NCBI RefSeq assembly: GCF_021155775.2
Contig: NC_060233.1
Coordinates: 25,461,456 to 25,525,455, forward strand
Direction: 5' to 3'
Length of the DNA: 64,000 nt
Source: Neodiprion pinetum
Taxonomy: Eukaryota; Arthropoda; Insecta; Hymenoptera; Diprionidae
Positions 1 through 12,928 of this stretch are shown piece after piece. Under the pieces are notes generated by a model. That model did not search any database, was not told the DNA's origin, and saw only the letters and a list, made by a program, of their open reading frames with translations. Every line of letters begins with the position of its first letter. The stretch's first letter is position 1. A program made the translations under genes and the position numbers.

Positions 1-459
1 AAAGACTATGCTTACACCCAAAAAATGAAGATATTCGCGAGAGCCTGAAAAGATCCTAAAGCATTGAACTTTGATGAGACTTCAATTTTGATTTCCTCTT
101 TTGGAAATTGCTCTTGAATTGCACAGCCACACCAGCTTCTTCGCTGGTGATCGGAGTCACTTCGATGAGTAATGAGTAATCACGCAATCAAGTGAATACA
201 TTTTATAACACATTTTTGTGACCTTTAGATAAACGTTACTCTAAATTATCAAACTGGTGAAAACAGATATGACTTGAAGTATTGTTTGTACAACTTAAAA
301 TGACATTACTTTATTCTCACGAAACTTCGCAACTTTCTGGTGAACAATTATATTTGTAACTTAGTTTACTACTTTCACTCCTAATCTCGCATCATGTAAC
401 GATATTTATTCTCGAACACAAATTCAGCATTTTTAATATTTTTTTATTCTTATTCATAG
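1..459. other. Probable intron sequence upstream of the first visible exon
   Basis: AT-rich DNA with no convincing coding frame. It ends in a pyrimidine-rich tract and CAG/TAG acceptor at about 451-459, directly before an open coding exon in which the reading frame has no start codon. The simplest reading is an intron of the gene at 460-3595, whose 5' part lies outside the window. Confidence 0.5.
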
Positions 460-3400
460 CTGAGAATACAGGTACCCAGCCAAAGAGTGGAGTAAAAGAA
501 AGAAAATCACCAGGAAAAAAAACTAGATGGGGCTCTGATGAGGATCGCGTACCTTATGAACAAATTATGCTGCTCCAGTCTGCAAACCAACTTGGCCTTC
601 AATTACCCAATGCTGCTCTGGGCTTGGCTGTTCAACAACAACTGCAACACCAGCTATTATTGCAGCAGCGAATTGCTAGCATGGGATTTTACAATGAATC
701 GACTGGCGATGATATTGAAAAAGAGCAAGATGTCAAAGAAAAAGAAGACTTTACAAAAGATGTTGAGGAGGATGAAATTGCTGCTCAGGTAAACATGTCT
801 ATTATTATGAAAAGAAGATTCTTTTCTCACAGACTTTTGCAATCTTCTGATACGCTGCAAAACTCATTTATGCAGGCAAAAAAAGTTGAAGATGAAGCAA
901 CGTTTGAAGCGCCAAAAGATGTGGACCTCAGGCAACTTTTATTGCAGCCTGCAAAGCTGTCTACTGTGAGCATAGCCGAAGAAGCAGCGAACCTAAATAC
1001 AAAAGTTGATGAGGAAAGTGACAGGGATGAAGAAACTCAGCTGATTATAGAAATTCCTGTCGAGGAAGAAGATAATAGAGATAGAAGTAGTGAAAAATTG
1101 AAACAAGGTAGGCATATTGTTTATTTTTTCTCTTTGTTGAGTTTTATTTTTATGCCAACGACGAGAAATCTGATGCAAAACACACTTTTCGTGTACTTGG
1201 ATTGTAAAATTTTATTTACCATCAGAAAGAATAAAAAAAGTGGATGGATTAGTGATTATTTCACACTTTGTTCACTTATTTTGGATGCATTCTTTTACAT
1301 TGCCAGCAGAAAATCACGCTATCTTGATTGCTGTTTCATCAATTTTTATTCCGTATTGCAAAATTAATATGAAATTCCGCACACAATTTTTTCCATGCAT
1401 CAATTATCATTGGTGGAAAAAAAAATTGAATACTCAATGGATGGTTTCAGATATTTCTTCAGATGTCAACCTACAAAAGATAATACTAATCTGTCCAATT
1501 ATTTAACGTACTAACGAATAAATGCAGTATACAGGGCATTGTAAATTGTTTTCATGATTATTATTCACTTATTACAGAGCAGCAAATGTCCACCCAATCT
1601 TCAAGTGTATCTTTAGCATCAGGCATCTCCAACGAGGATGGCGAAATTCCATCGCACTTACCAAAACGAGCGCAAGAACTATTTCTAAGAATTCAACAGC
1701 TGCAACGAGCTGCTCAAGACAGTTTCAAAAACATGGATGATGATCACATCAAAGATAATTTGGAGAATCAACAAGGTGATTGGTACTCTGATGATGAAGA
1801 CGACGACGATGATGATGGAGGTAACTTGACAATCGTTCTGAAAGACACACAAAAGGATGACAACGAAGTTGATGCTGACGGCAAGTCAAGTGGGCATAAA
1901 GATACATCATCCTCCTCTATAGTCGAAACTTTAGCTGTACCTCAACCTGCGGCTATTGTAGATAAACTTGGCGACTTGAGCAAAATTGATATCAGCGCTG
2001 AAGTTTCAAAATTACTGTCAACTATTAAAGCTCACAGCTCAACAACGAATAGCAAAGTTAGGAATAGTCTACCAAAGACGGAACAGCCCGTTGAAAATGT
2101 GGCGAAGACTGATTTGGAGCCTGTTGAGAGACCTTTGGCTCCAAAAAAAGTCAAGATTGAGTATCCTACCGAGTATAACCATCAGGGAAAGAGTAAAATC
2201 GACGTGTACACTGGTGTTTTACCCGCGTTCGACCAAGGTTCGGAAACATCTAGTATGTCCGTCCGTTTGAAAACGATAGTAGAAGACGGAATCCCAAGCC
2301 CCAACTCGTCACCTAATATGAACATGAATAATACTTCCACTCCCATTTCGAGAGATCCAAGAATGTCTAGGGACCCCCGTCAACGACGAGAGGATCATAA
2401 GCTACACAGTCCGCCACCAACGGCGAGATCAGAGCTGAAGAAAGAATCAAAACCATTGAGGATAGAGAATAGTATCTACAGTTCAGGAATAACAAGCATG
2501 GATACTCACTTGGATACAGATTTAAGAGCTAAAAGTGATCAGGATCACAGAAGAAAAGATATGGACTTGAGACAACGATACCCTTCAGACTTTGGAGACA
2601 CGGATTTGAGAATAGTAACAGCGACGTCAACCAGATCAGACATTGATCTGAGACAAATGCTCAGCCTCCCTTTCAAACCTGCACCATCACATGTTCCTTG
2701 TACTGAAATAGATGCGAGTATATCTTCGCATCCTCCCATGCCGTTCAAAGTATACGTAGTAGATATACCAAGACCTTACTATACAGGTCTGAAATTGACT
2801 AGAAACGACCCGCAGGTCAAAAATGACCCTAGACTGCGAAAAATATTTCGCATCACTGACGCAGACCTCGCCGACTCGCCGATGTCCCCGCCACCTGTTA
2901 AACCAGACACACCAAAGTCTCCACCACAAGTTCGGGCAGATCCACGTAGAAAAGCCTTAGAAAATGCAGCTTTACCAACTTCTAGCAGTGCTATACCTTC
3001 CATGTCCGCAAATTCTCAGCCACCACCCATAGATAATGTGAAGGCGATTAATTCTCAAGGCATACCCATGGCCTTGGGCGGTAATGCGCCAATGATGGGA
3101 AATATGGGACCAATGAATATGATGGGAAATATTGGAGCGAATGGGCCAATGATGGGAAATATGCCAAACATGGGACCAATGCCGGGTATGACCAACGTAC
3201 CGCCAATGGGAAACATGGGGCCGAATGGCGCACATATGGGGCCTGCAAATCAGATGAATTTTGATCCCCGATTTAACGCCCAGCGTAACAGTGGGGCTGG
3301 TTTGTTGGGCCCTGCACCTACTATGGGGGGATTCGGACATGACGGGCCAAATTACGAAGGACCAAATTATGAGGGACCGAATTTTTCACCTAGTAATTTC

Positions 3401-3595
3401 AACAACTTCGGACCTAACGATAACATGATGGGCTTTGGTCCCAATGGACCTCCACCTCCTAACTTTGGGGGTAATGGAGGGGACTGGAACGCAGGCAATC
3501 AAAATCAGAATAATCGGCGAGGGTCGGGTCGGATACGCAGACGAAATCGTAACAGAAGTAATAATAACAGTAGTAATAGAAGATCTCCGCCGTGA
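460..3595 (+). CDS. 3' exons of a large nuclear RNA-related protein (su(sable)/ZC3H4-like, tentative)
   Basis: Three coding exons join in frame: 460-788, 876-1107 and 1578-3595, with GT-AG borders and phases 0 and 1; the stop is at 3593-3595. The visible part is about 860 residues. It shows a KTRWGSDEDRVPYEQI segment, a glutamine/leucine-rich stretch, acidic runs (a D-rich block around 1795-1820), repeated DLR motifs (VDLRQLL, TDLRAK, MDLRQRY, TDLRIV, IDLRQML), several DPR/DPRLRK motifs, and a Met/Gly/Asn/Pro-rich tail ending in a basic RGSGRIRRRNRNR stretch. Such a tail is of low complexity and RNA-binding-like. DLR and DPR motif repeats with a preceding acidic region suggest the C-terminus of a CCCH zinc-finger protein of the Suppressor-of-sable/ZC3H4 group, which acts in nuclear RNA surveillance. 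The zinc fingers would be upstream of the window, so the family name is an inference; another nuclear scaffold protein is possible. The gene itself looks intact. Confidence 0.6.
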
Positions 3596-5825
3596 ATTGT
3601 AGAATTGTATGCATACAGTGAGACTTGTAGCATCACATGTTAAAAGTGGTTAATAATGATGCCAACATGACAAGTAATATATGAGGCAGCTAAAATGAGC
3701 ATGTGACCTAATTGAGTAAATTGGCTCTTGCTCGTATAAGTTAGCAACGAGATACTTCATCACATTACATTTGATAGACGACCGAGTAATCCCTGGGTAC
3801 TGAGTATCCAGAAATCAATATTAAAGCTGGTACAGATTTGACAACATCAGTCAAAAAATTGCGAATCAAGTGTTATAATAATTGACCAGATTGTGCATCA
3901 TCTGTATTCCGTTTTAAAGTTGTGTGCTTTAAGTATATTTCATTTACCTAGTAGTTATTCGATATTATATTTATCGATTGAAATAACTTTGCATTAAAAA
4001 TAATCAGTACGGAATTTTTCCTTAGTTTTACTTCTTATTTTATATTTGAAGATGTGTTGCTTATCAAATCGCCATAATTCATTATGAAGGAAAATTATCT
4101 TCAAGTGGCTTGACTTGACATATTGTTTTCCCCTAAAATGCAGACCTATTCAATACAATCCTGAAACACATACTTTTTTGTATTACCCCTGTTATCTCCT
4201 CAACAACTTCAATTGAATTTAATTCACTTGTATTCCCCAAGCTCTCTTTGTAACCTGTTTTAAATATCCACTATAAGACATCTTCCACAGTTTACTATCA
4301 TGTACTATTATTTACACAAGATGTAATATTTTGTTGCTATACATCAATTTTTCTTAGTTTTATTTTTCTTAAATTTATTACCACTGTGGAGAACATTCAC
4401 GTCGCAATTGTAAAAATAGTTTTGGCAAAATGATTTCAAACTAGATATGTCAATTGATTCATACTAATCATGGAATCTGGTACGAAGTTTGAAATACAGA
4501 AATTAATATGTATCAATATGTTTAAGTTTCAATTCTGATTATTAAGACGGGCATCGGACAATATATACCAACGATTTTCTGTATACTGGTACATCACTTA
4601 ATAACCATACAAATGAAATGATGTGAATTGATTAATGATTTCAATAATTACCGATTCATCATGGATAACAAATTAGACAGAATGATGATTGAAGCTTGTA
4701 CATAGAGTTTCTAGTTCGAATTAGTTGGAGGAAAAAATACTAATAATGAAATTCATGACACAACTCCTTAATGATTGAATTTAAATTACTTACTACATGT
4801 GTATTACTTACCGATACTTGGTATTATGTATTCCCGTGTTATTTCTGTACGTCTTCCAACTGTACATACATACTTTACTAATTTATCATCAGCTCAGACT
4901 CTATTATTGCATAATATTTACTTGATTGTTAAATTCAACTTTAATATTATTAATTTAAGATATATGTTAAAAAAATTTATAGAAGTATCATGTAATAAAT
5001 CAATGATGCAACCTCAGCAAATACTAAATTTCTTATTGTTTGTTCATTGCAAACACATTTCGCTAAAACGAGAAAATTGAAATTTAGTGAATATATAAAA
5101 TTAATATGGTGATTTTGAACTGAAAAATTATTATTATTCATTCATCTAAGAAATCATAATAGCAATCATATTTAAATATACATATTGTAATGACTCCCCC
5201 AGTGATATGTGAATAGTGTATATTTCCTGAATCAAATATGATGAAACTTAATTATTCTACGTAGAATTATCAGTGCTACAATTTATTTAAAACGTTTGTA
5301 TCTATGCAGATATAGTTATATAACATCGTTTTTCGGCTATAAGCATTACTCATTTTTCCATCGCAAATAATATTATCATGCAATCGAAAATAAATTAATA
5401 TCGTTATCTATAGAATAATATGCCTATAATTAACTTTAATACAAGTGTTTTATAATTTATGTAAAGTATTAGTGGGTAATATTACAAGATCGAGACTTGA
5501 AATAATCAGCAGTATCTTATTAACCTACCGTTTTATTCATATTTTTATTTGATCCAACAGTGCTCCCGGTGTTATAACTACAGTTCCAATGACTTAATCA
5601 TGTTAGGGCACTGAGAAAAATTGAGTTGTTTTTTCTTTGTTTCCATTTTGATATCAAAAATAAATAACCTGTTTCAATTCAATTCAGGCACATTTCCTTA
5701 AAGTTAAAAGTGCATTGAAAAAAAAAACCATATATGTTGTAAGAACACGATTGCCAATTGGTAAAATGTGGAATAAAGTAAGGAGTATTCAGAAAAACGC
5801 TGTCTAAAATTTTTTTAAATTTATT
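3596..5825. other. 3' UTR of the upstream gene and intergenic DNA
   Basis: Very AT-rich, no supportable gene. AATAAA hexamers at 4994-4999 and 5772-5777 (others near 5390 and 5660) could end a long 3' UTR of the gene at 460-3595. The next gene, LSM8, is on the opposite strand and ends at 5826, so the two genes converge here. Confidence 0.5.
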
Positions 5826-7068
5826 TTAATGCGCTACAGAGCTAAGTGGTTCAGCTCGGATCGCTGAAAGATCAATTCTTGCATCCATCTCATCGTCTAG
5901 CTCACCAACAATTGCTCTGTAAATACAGGAATATTGGTTTACATGAATTACTGACATTCTTGAAAATGTACATTATTTTATTGTGTGTACATACACGTTA
6001 TCTCCTCTGATAATATGAAGACCTAATACAACTTGTTCGACACCTTGCGTCACGCTGTACACACGCTCATGTGATTCATCAAGAATTAAATTGATTGTCT
6101 GATCAAATCCTTTCAATGTACCCTGAAACATAAACATAGTTCAGAATATTCAATGATGTTAATGAATAGGAGTAATAGAATGGATAAATAATAAAGATTT
6201 TTATTATTATCGACGCCTGCGCATCATTGATGTGAAAATGCTACACTCAGTACAATGCTACATCCAATGTTGACTACAAATAGCCAAAAAAAAATTTTGA
6301 CGTCACATTTGAAGAAATGTATTCCTGTAATTATATCACCACTTATTGCAAGGATACACTTCTTGGTATTATTCTTGTATGAAACAACAAAGGTTTTGGA
6401 TGTTTTGGTTAGACATTGCATGTAGTACTGCGCTGACTGTGGCACTTTCACATCAGTGTTTTGTAGGCTGTGATCATAGCCAAAGTAAATGACATTTAAT
6501 GTTGTCAATCAAGATTAATTATAGCATTCTCCTAAGACTGATTAATGTACAAGAGTTATACAATTAGTCAATTATTTTTCGTCCTACAAAAGGCTAGATT
6601 CACAGTGCCTAGGCAGCTGAGAACGACTGTGTAGACAACAGCGTGGTTGGCAGCCAGTAAATTTTCATAGCTTTACAGGAACACACTTTTTGGTATAAAG
6701 CATCTCCATCAGATGGTGCAGTGAAATCCAACTTTTTATGTTATTTCCCAGAGCAAGTTGGGCTTCGTCATACTCTCGTCAGATTTAATAAATTACGATA
6801 TTCTGTTGCTATCCGAAATCACACACGAGCTAATAACTACGCTATCGGTTCGCGACTGCGTCACCACAGCGATTCGTTTCACAGAAAAAAATCTTTTAAA
6901 AGCTAGATCATATTATACTCACGATAAAGTTCCTACCATCGGAAGTTATTATTGAAACAGTATCTAGTAAACATTGAGGAAACATAACCTTTATGTAATT
7001 AAATTATAAATACAACTTCGGATAGGAAAAAGGATACGGTTTACGTAACTTTCAAGTCCTGAGGCCAT
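5826..7068 (-). CDS. LSM8: U6 snRNA-associated Sm-like protein LSm8
   Basis: LSm8 is the subunit that makes the LSm2-8 ring nuclear. The ring binds the 3' oligo-U tail of U6 snRNA and supports U4/U6 assembly and splicing. Four exons on the minus strand, 7068-7038, 6963-6923, 6122-5995 and 5916-5826, have GT-AG borders and give a 96-residue protein, the same length as human LSm8. The start reads MASGLESYVN. The Sm1 motif region (TVSIITSDGRNFIGTLKGF), the DESHERVYS segment, the Sm2 motif (GLHIIRGDN) and the C-terminus IRAEPLSSVAH match the family throughout. The donor at 5993-5994 (GTATGT) is preferred over the GT at 5995-5996 because only it keeps the frame into the last exon. An AATAAA overlaps the region just after the stop (about 5819-5824). 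It lies downstream of, and on the same strand as, the capping protein gene. The gene is complete and I see no defect. Confidence 0.95.
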
Positions 7069-8641
7069 TGTTGGTAAGGGTAGAACAGGTTGGCCAATGT
7101 AATCAGTAGAAGCAAAATACTTCAACAAATCGTTTTGTTTGTTTGTATTATAGCGTTTTCCACTTCACCAGTTTTCGCTGCAACGACGCCATCAGTGTAA
7201 TTGCAGAGTTGCCAAATAAATAGCACCACAAGTCACCAAAAGGAAGCGCACAGCTAACAAAAATTGTAGCAGTAGCAGCAATCCCATAGTAATCCACTGA
7301 AAGTTACTGGCGCTTTCGGCGTAAGTTTTTGCTGTTTAAGGTGCCGCTGACCTGGATCTAAAAGTTGTAATCGATCGAAGCGCTCTCTGCGTAAGTTTCC
7401 TCGGTTCCAAACCATTCGAAGGTGGTACTTTCCACCGGGGAGTAGCGCAACACAATATTAGACAAAACGCGGTCGGTAAAGGACCTGAATCTGAGTCGGT
7501 AACCATACCAACAGGATTGACCCGAATTTTGCATGCAAATGATGACGTCATGTGTGTAGCGATTGCATCACGACCGAACTGGTTATTTTGATAGTTTTAC
7601 GGTGAATATCGCAAATCCAATTTATTGTTCCGTGAAACACCCTTGAATATGGGACATTCTTTGACGAATCGGACAGATTTAGATAAAAATAGACCGACAC
7701 AATTTTGATGTAGCTTAACATTTTTTCACGGGTTCTATATCGAAAAAATAGGGATACGTATTCCAGGATTTTTTATTTCACATATTTCGTAAAATAGAGG
7801 GGATCGAAAGTTTGATAATTTGGTATTTTTTGGCTTGGAAGACTCACTTTCAAAAATTCATAACGCCGGTTCTGTTTGAGCTGAAAAGTTCGTTTTTTCA
7901 ACCCAAACCTAATAAAATGAATTTTAATGCAACAATTCTTTCATTTACGATTATACATAGGAAACTATAAATCAACGTTCAGCGTCTGGTCTTTCGTTTC
8001 GATGAAAGAGAACTGAAGTTGTTTTTTAATCCCTTCCTAATAATTGCGTTCGTTAAACAGTTTCGCGACGAAGAATTTTTGATTTTCTGAAACCTAACGA
8101 AGATCAAAACTCGTTTAAAAAGAGTTCGAATTTTTTTCGTTCGTTAGGAAACACTTTCAAAAGAAACTGTTACATTCATCCGGATTGGAAATCTGAATTT
8201 ACGATTTTATATGAATTTTCAATTATTACATTCAAATTACTGGCACTAAAACAGTGCCACACTGAGAAAAATTCATTTCTTACAGTAACTAGAAAAATTG
8301 AGTAAATCAGGTATCATTAAAAAAACTGTTTCAATATTGTTGGAATTACGAAAAACGAGGTACATGTAACCATTGTACGCTGTTGTCGGTTTACTCTACT
8401 TTTTTAGTTAAATAAGGCTTTAGCATCAATTTATTGTTGCACAAGCATTAAATTTTCCTAACAGTTAAAAGAAAGTATAGCAACAGTGATCGTAATGAAA
8501 AAGAATAGTAACGGATACTAGAAAACTAATTTTCATTTTCTACCTAGAACTATATTTTCCGATTGTGTTAAAAAATGAAAATAGTCAAGGACTGAGCGGT
8601 AACCGGAATTAAAAATTTCAGTCCAATGAAACAATAGTGTT

Positions 8642-8777
8642 TTTCGATACTAGTGCTTGAAGGTGGCAATGCCCGCACAAGCGTGAAGGCGCAGCACGAG
8701 CCCGTAGACGAGTTGAAGGGCGAGTGTGGCGCATTCATGCGAGATAGGCATTGCCAACTTTCGCACTAGTATCGAAC
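8642..8777. repeat. Short inverted repeat (hairpin) with ~30 bp arms
   Basis: The left arm TTTCGATACTAGTGCTTGAA... and GGCAATGCC near 8667 is matched in reverse complement by GGCATTGCC... and ACTAGTATCGAA ending at 8776. The ~75 bp loop is GC-rich, unlike its surroundings. It resembles a tiny foldback MITE; no target duplication is clear. Confidence 0.6.
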
Positions 8778-8783
8778 CCTATC

Positions 8784-9149
8784 TTTTGCTACACCTGTAA
8801 TGGAAAGTCCGACATACACGATTATTTTTACACGAAACCACGGCACGATGTCTTTTCAGTGACGATGCAGCGATGTCGAGCACGGCAAAGAGTGACAAAC
8901 TATTCCATCGGTGGCGCTAGTGCAGCTGTTTGCGAAATGCGCAACTGTGGATAAAAGCGCGACCGTCTTTTTCGCACACCGCTAGCAATGTGCGAAGGTT
9001 GATCTTATACCGCCGGCAATGTGCGAAGGTTTTCTTTCTCACATCCCTAGCAATGCGCGAAAGTTTTTCCCGCACACGTGTATAAAAGACTACTTTCGGT
9101 GCTTGTAAATGGTGCATAAAAATGGACTTTCCATGCAGGTGTTGCAAAA
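8784..9149. repeat. Foldback/MITE-like unit of about 366 bp
   Basis: The ends are inverted: TTTTGCTACACCTG at 8784 and CAGGTGTTGCAAAA ending at 9149. The complementarity continues through TGGAAAGTCC / GGACTTTCCA. The target duplication is not obvious and no coding potential is seen. It is probably a non-autonomous DNA element. Confidence 0.55.
8966..9080. repeat. Degenerate ~31-34 bp tandem repeat, three units
   Basis: Three imperfect units each carry (T/C)(A/G)GCAATG(T/C)GCGAA(A/G)GTT, with the GCAATG core at 8985, 9016 and 9050. It lies inside the foldback unit at 8784-9149. Confidence 0.6.
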
Positions 9150-10533
9150 ACTATTATAACAGATAGCGCAACAATTAATCTTGAATTTTCTTACACCGGA
9201 TGGAGGTATTTTTTGGTGCGCTTGTTTTTTAGAAAAAACGACAACAAACACCGCAAATAAGCCAGAATCGTTACTGAAAATCTCGTCGATAGCTACAAAT
9301 TTGACCACTCTCAGCGGTACTCGTACTCGGGCTCGGCCGCTATAAGTCTGTGGCTCGCGCATGAATTTTTTTTCAATTTACTTGGAGCACTATTCTACTG
9401 AGGCTAGTTATAAATTTTGTACAGCAATAATTGATTCATCACAACATTCGCAGTCCTTGATCTACTAGACCATACGAAATTGAGTATAATAGTCCTTCAA
9501 TCGCAACGTTCTAAAATATTAAATTCAAGCGATTTGGTACTATTATTACATTATCAGAATCGCTGAAAAAAAAATCTTGATTTGTTTCCTATGATAAATT
9601 TCAAGTGTGATTTTAGTAATAATTCGAAGTGAAGGGAAATAATAATTATTATTGGGCGATATATTTTTTTTCATTTACCATTCACTTTAACGATATCTAT
9701 TAGCCACGCAAATACGTGTTCACGCATTAACATCAGCCAGGAAACTTTTATTGCAGTATATAACATATTTCATCATTTGCAAATAGGTGGTTAAAGTATT
9801 TTAAGGATGTTACCACGTGACCAATTTAAGAGTTTCTATGAGAAGCTCATTCTTTTGTGAAACTTTGAATCGAATTGGAATTTATGTAGAATGATCGTGT
9901 GATTTTCGGAAAGTGCGCTCTGGTAAGCTAGTGCTAAATAAGTATCTTGCAGATTTTTCATTTAATTACACCGCGAGGCAGGTTTTGAGATTATATTTTA
10001 CAAATTATTCGATAATCAATTCATATAATAATTTATTGGTCCTAGCTGACCAGAGTGTACTTTCTCAAGACGATCACATCACAAAGAATTGTAAATCGAA
10101 TCGACGTTACAACACCACGTGCAAAACACTTTAAGGATGGTTCACTTTGCAGACCGTAGTAAAGTAGCAGACTCACATGTTTGCTTATTTTACAAATTCG
10201 TGACATCACTTCAATTCTTTGGAATAAATTATAATTGCAAATTGAATATCAAATTAATTCGCATTGATGTGTCAAACTGAAATGAGGTTGCTGGCGAATT
10301 CAAAAAATCGAAAGGGGATAATAAAAATTATTTTGAAGTTAGTGAACCATGTGACAAACACAAAGGATCTATGTATGTTTGAGAACAAACAAATCAACTG
10401 CTAAAACCGTTGAGATGAAAATTTTCGATTGCAAAAAAAGATAACAACTTGACGCGACATTGGCCATTGCAGCTTGTTATTATGTTTTTCTTTCCTAATC
10501 ACAATCGTAATAGCCCTCGTACAGCTCGATAGA

Positions 10534-12928
10534 TCAATTATTCGCATTCCTTTTTTGCAAAGCTGCAGCTAAATCTTGCTTAAGTGCAGCCTGTTGTCTT
10601 TGATCCGCCAGTAATTGGACCGATCTTAAACCGTTCACTATATCTTTTGTTTTGCTAAAATATATCTCGTTCAGCGTATTTCGAATTTTATTTTCCATAT
10701 CCTCTACCATTCGACCAATGTTGGCAATATGAGGTGATGTCTCGCTTAGTGCCGCATCCTGTTCGACCTGAATAAACAAAAACATAAAAATTAGATTGAT
10801 TTATTTGGTCATCCGATTACATGACCTTAATCGAACAAATTGCAGAATATTGCGAAGTTAGAATTAATTTAGACATTAACAACAGAAATATTCGGATCTT
10901 TTTGATGTCAGAAAAGTTTTTGGGAACAGTATATTTCGAATGTGAATGTTTTTAAAAAGTACTAAATTTTATAAAGTTAGCGTCATAGTAGATAGTACCC
11001 ATCGTAACATAATTTTACTGTTTTACGTCATTTAATTATGTATGGAATACTTCGTGGTAGACTTTTGTAATCTTACGAGTATCCCAATAAAATTTTGAAC
11101 ATCATTTTAGCAACTACAAAGGGAAACTCTTGCACACGAGAAGCTACATCTTATAATTGCCGTGTGAAGTGGCACAAGAATGGTGGTATAATATACAATA
11201 GATCACTACAAATTAATAAATTTTAGGCCGATAACAAGTAAAAATTATTGTGTACTGATATTTGATTTTTAGGAACGAACCTATGCACTGTTCATTAAAG
11301 TAACAACAAACTACGTGAAATAATGCATAGTTTTTTAACGTTATACTGTTTTTGTGTGCAGTCTTTTTTTTACGAAGTTCGTTGCCTGACACCAATAACG
11401 CGACACAGCACGGAAAGAATCTCATTTTCCTGAACAGTAGTTTACTATGAAGGATGTTCAGCATTAGTGAAATAGACTAGGTCGGATAATCGCCAGACTT
11501 GCATAGAAATATGTTTGGTCACCTGTCTAGTTAAACTTCCACCAAGATTCATAGTTCCAGAACCATGTTTGTTTGTCTGTAACCAGAGCATGGCTGTAGA
11601 TGTTAATTTGTAGTGGGCAGTTCTGCCCGTAGATTTCTCTTGTACTTCAACAACGTGTATCGAATCCCAGCAGCCTTTTATCTTCTTTGAACCATCACCT
11701 GCCTTTTTTATTAATATTACTCCTGCAAAACCATGATCCAGGTCCCATAAATAAACCGACGATACACCACCTTCGAAGTATAATTCTCGATATTGGTCAA
11801 ATGCATGATTGGCATCTATCTCCAATTTCCTTAGCCTTTCAGAAGGCATCGATCCATCTTCCAAAGGTGGATCATATGTGTTGCTCCATGGTGACCTGTA
11901 ATAAAGATTGCTCAATACTTTGATTCCTAGAACTTGAATAATTATTCATTAACAATATTACACAAATACAGATATATGTTTCTCACCTGTATGAATCTCC
12001 ATCTCGATTATAGTCACATAAAAGGTAATCTTTACCAGATTCTTTATCCTTGGCTATTTTTAAAGGCTGGTCAACGGAGGACAATAAGTCTTCACACAAA
12101 GTTGGTACAAGGTCGATCAAATCACTGAGATTTTTTTCAATTTGCTGGGGAGGTAAGCGTCTCATGAGATCCAACGCACAATCCATTTGTTGTTCCGACT
12201 TTCAAGTCATGAAAAATATAAAATTTGGTAAGACATTAATAATAAGAAAAGAGCATTTATCTCAAAATTTTTATGCAAGGGGACCCAGGACTATCCCCCA
12301 CAGGCTACCAATGTGTTCCTCGTACAAATCTGCAATTGAAACTTTCTTACTTTTGATTTGAAATATTTCACTTGCAGCTTACAGCTATGTAAAGTTGACC
12401 AATGGATTAATCAATTTGAAAGTTCTGTAATTCACAAACGACAAATTTCGCATGAGGAATTAAAAGCCCTTCAGTCTCAGTTTTCACAAGGAATACATTG
12501 GTAGTCTATGGGGCGATGGTCGTAGTTCACCCTGCGTACACACATGTAAGAACCAACTTTAATGTTCGCATAAGGAAATTTTTTTTTTTCTTGTTCGGAA
12601 TATATAGATATGAGACCTTGAATTGAAACACATTTCGTGTCCTGACATGGTAGTACTCTTAGCATATGTATTTACAATCTTGTACAAGAATTCCGATTAT
12701 TCGATGGGCCATTTTGAATTGCAGGATTTAAAAGTATAGGTTATGTTTGTAATTCGAACTAATGTATTGTGTTCCATGTTGCGAGAATGTTGAATTTCGT
12801 GTCTAGCAGTCTCAGATGATCAACGTAATAATTTGTTTGTGATCCATAACCGGACAATAATATAACAGAGCTACGATCGTATCTAACATATACACAAATA
12901 AATACGACAGACTAAAATGACTCACCAT
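10534..12928 (-). CDS. CAPZB: F-actin-capping protein subunit beta
   Basis: The beta subunit of the CapZ heterodimer caps barbed ends of actin filaments in the cytoplasm. Minus-strand exons: 12928-12926 (the start codon alone, followed by GTGAGT), 12198-11987, 11895-11523 and 10767-10534. All borders are GT-AG and the phases agree, giving 273 residues, close to the usual 272-277. The N-terminus MSEQQMDCALDLMRRLPPQQ, the block VSSVYLWDLDHGFAGVILIK, the block GCWDSIHVVEVQEKS and the C-terminal actin-binding part VEDMENKIRNTLNEIYF with KTKDIVNGLRSVQ are almost identical to known CapZ beta proteins. The C-terminal tail (QQAALKQDLAAALQKR) is the variable isoform region. An ATG-only first coding exon explains why the second exon has no start of its own at the conserved place. 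LSM8 follows on the same strand 3.5 kb downstream. No defects seen. Confidence 0.96.

Larger units (their letters stand above)
7069..10533. other. Intergenic DNA between LSM8 and the capping protein gene
   Basis: No supportable protein gene. The part next to 7068 is presumably the LSM8 promoter. Between 8.64 and 9.15 kb there are two adjacent foldback sequences and a short tandem repeat (listed separately). Otherwise I see nothing but AT-rich sequence; short open frames here are not supported by any family resemblance. Confidence 0.5.

Noticed and set aside
4775..5080. 101-residue ORF after the first gene
   Set aside because: Extremely AT-rich, Leu/Tyr/Asn-biased, no motif; lies in the probable 3' UTR.
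6224..6508. 94-residue minus-strand ORF in LSM8 intron 2
   Set aside because: No recognisable domain; lies within an intron of an intact gene on the same strand; AT-rich chance frame is likely.
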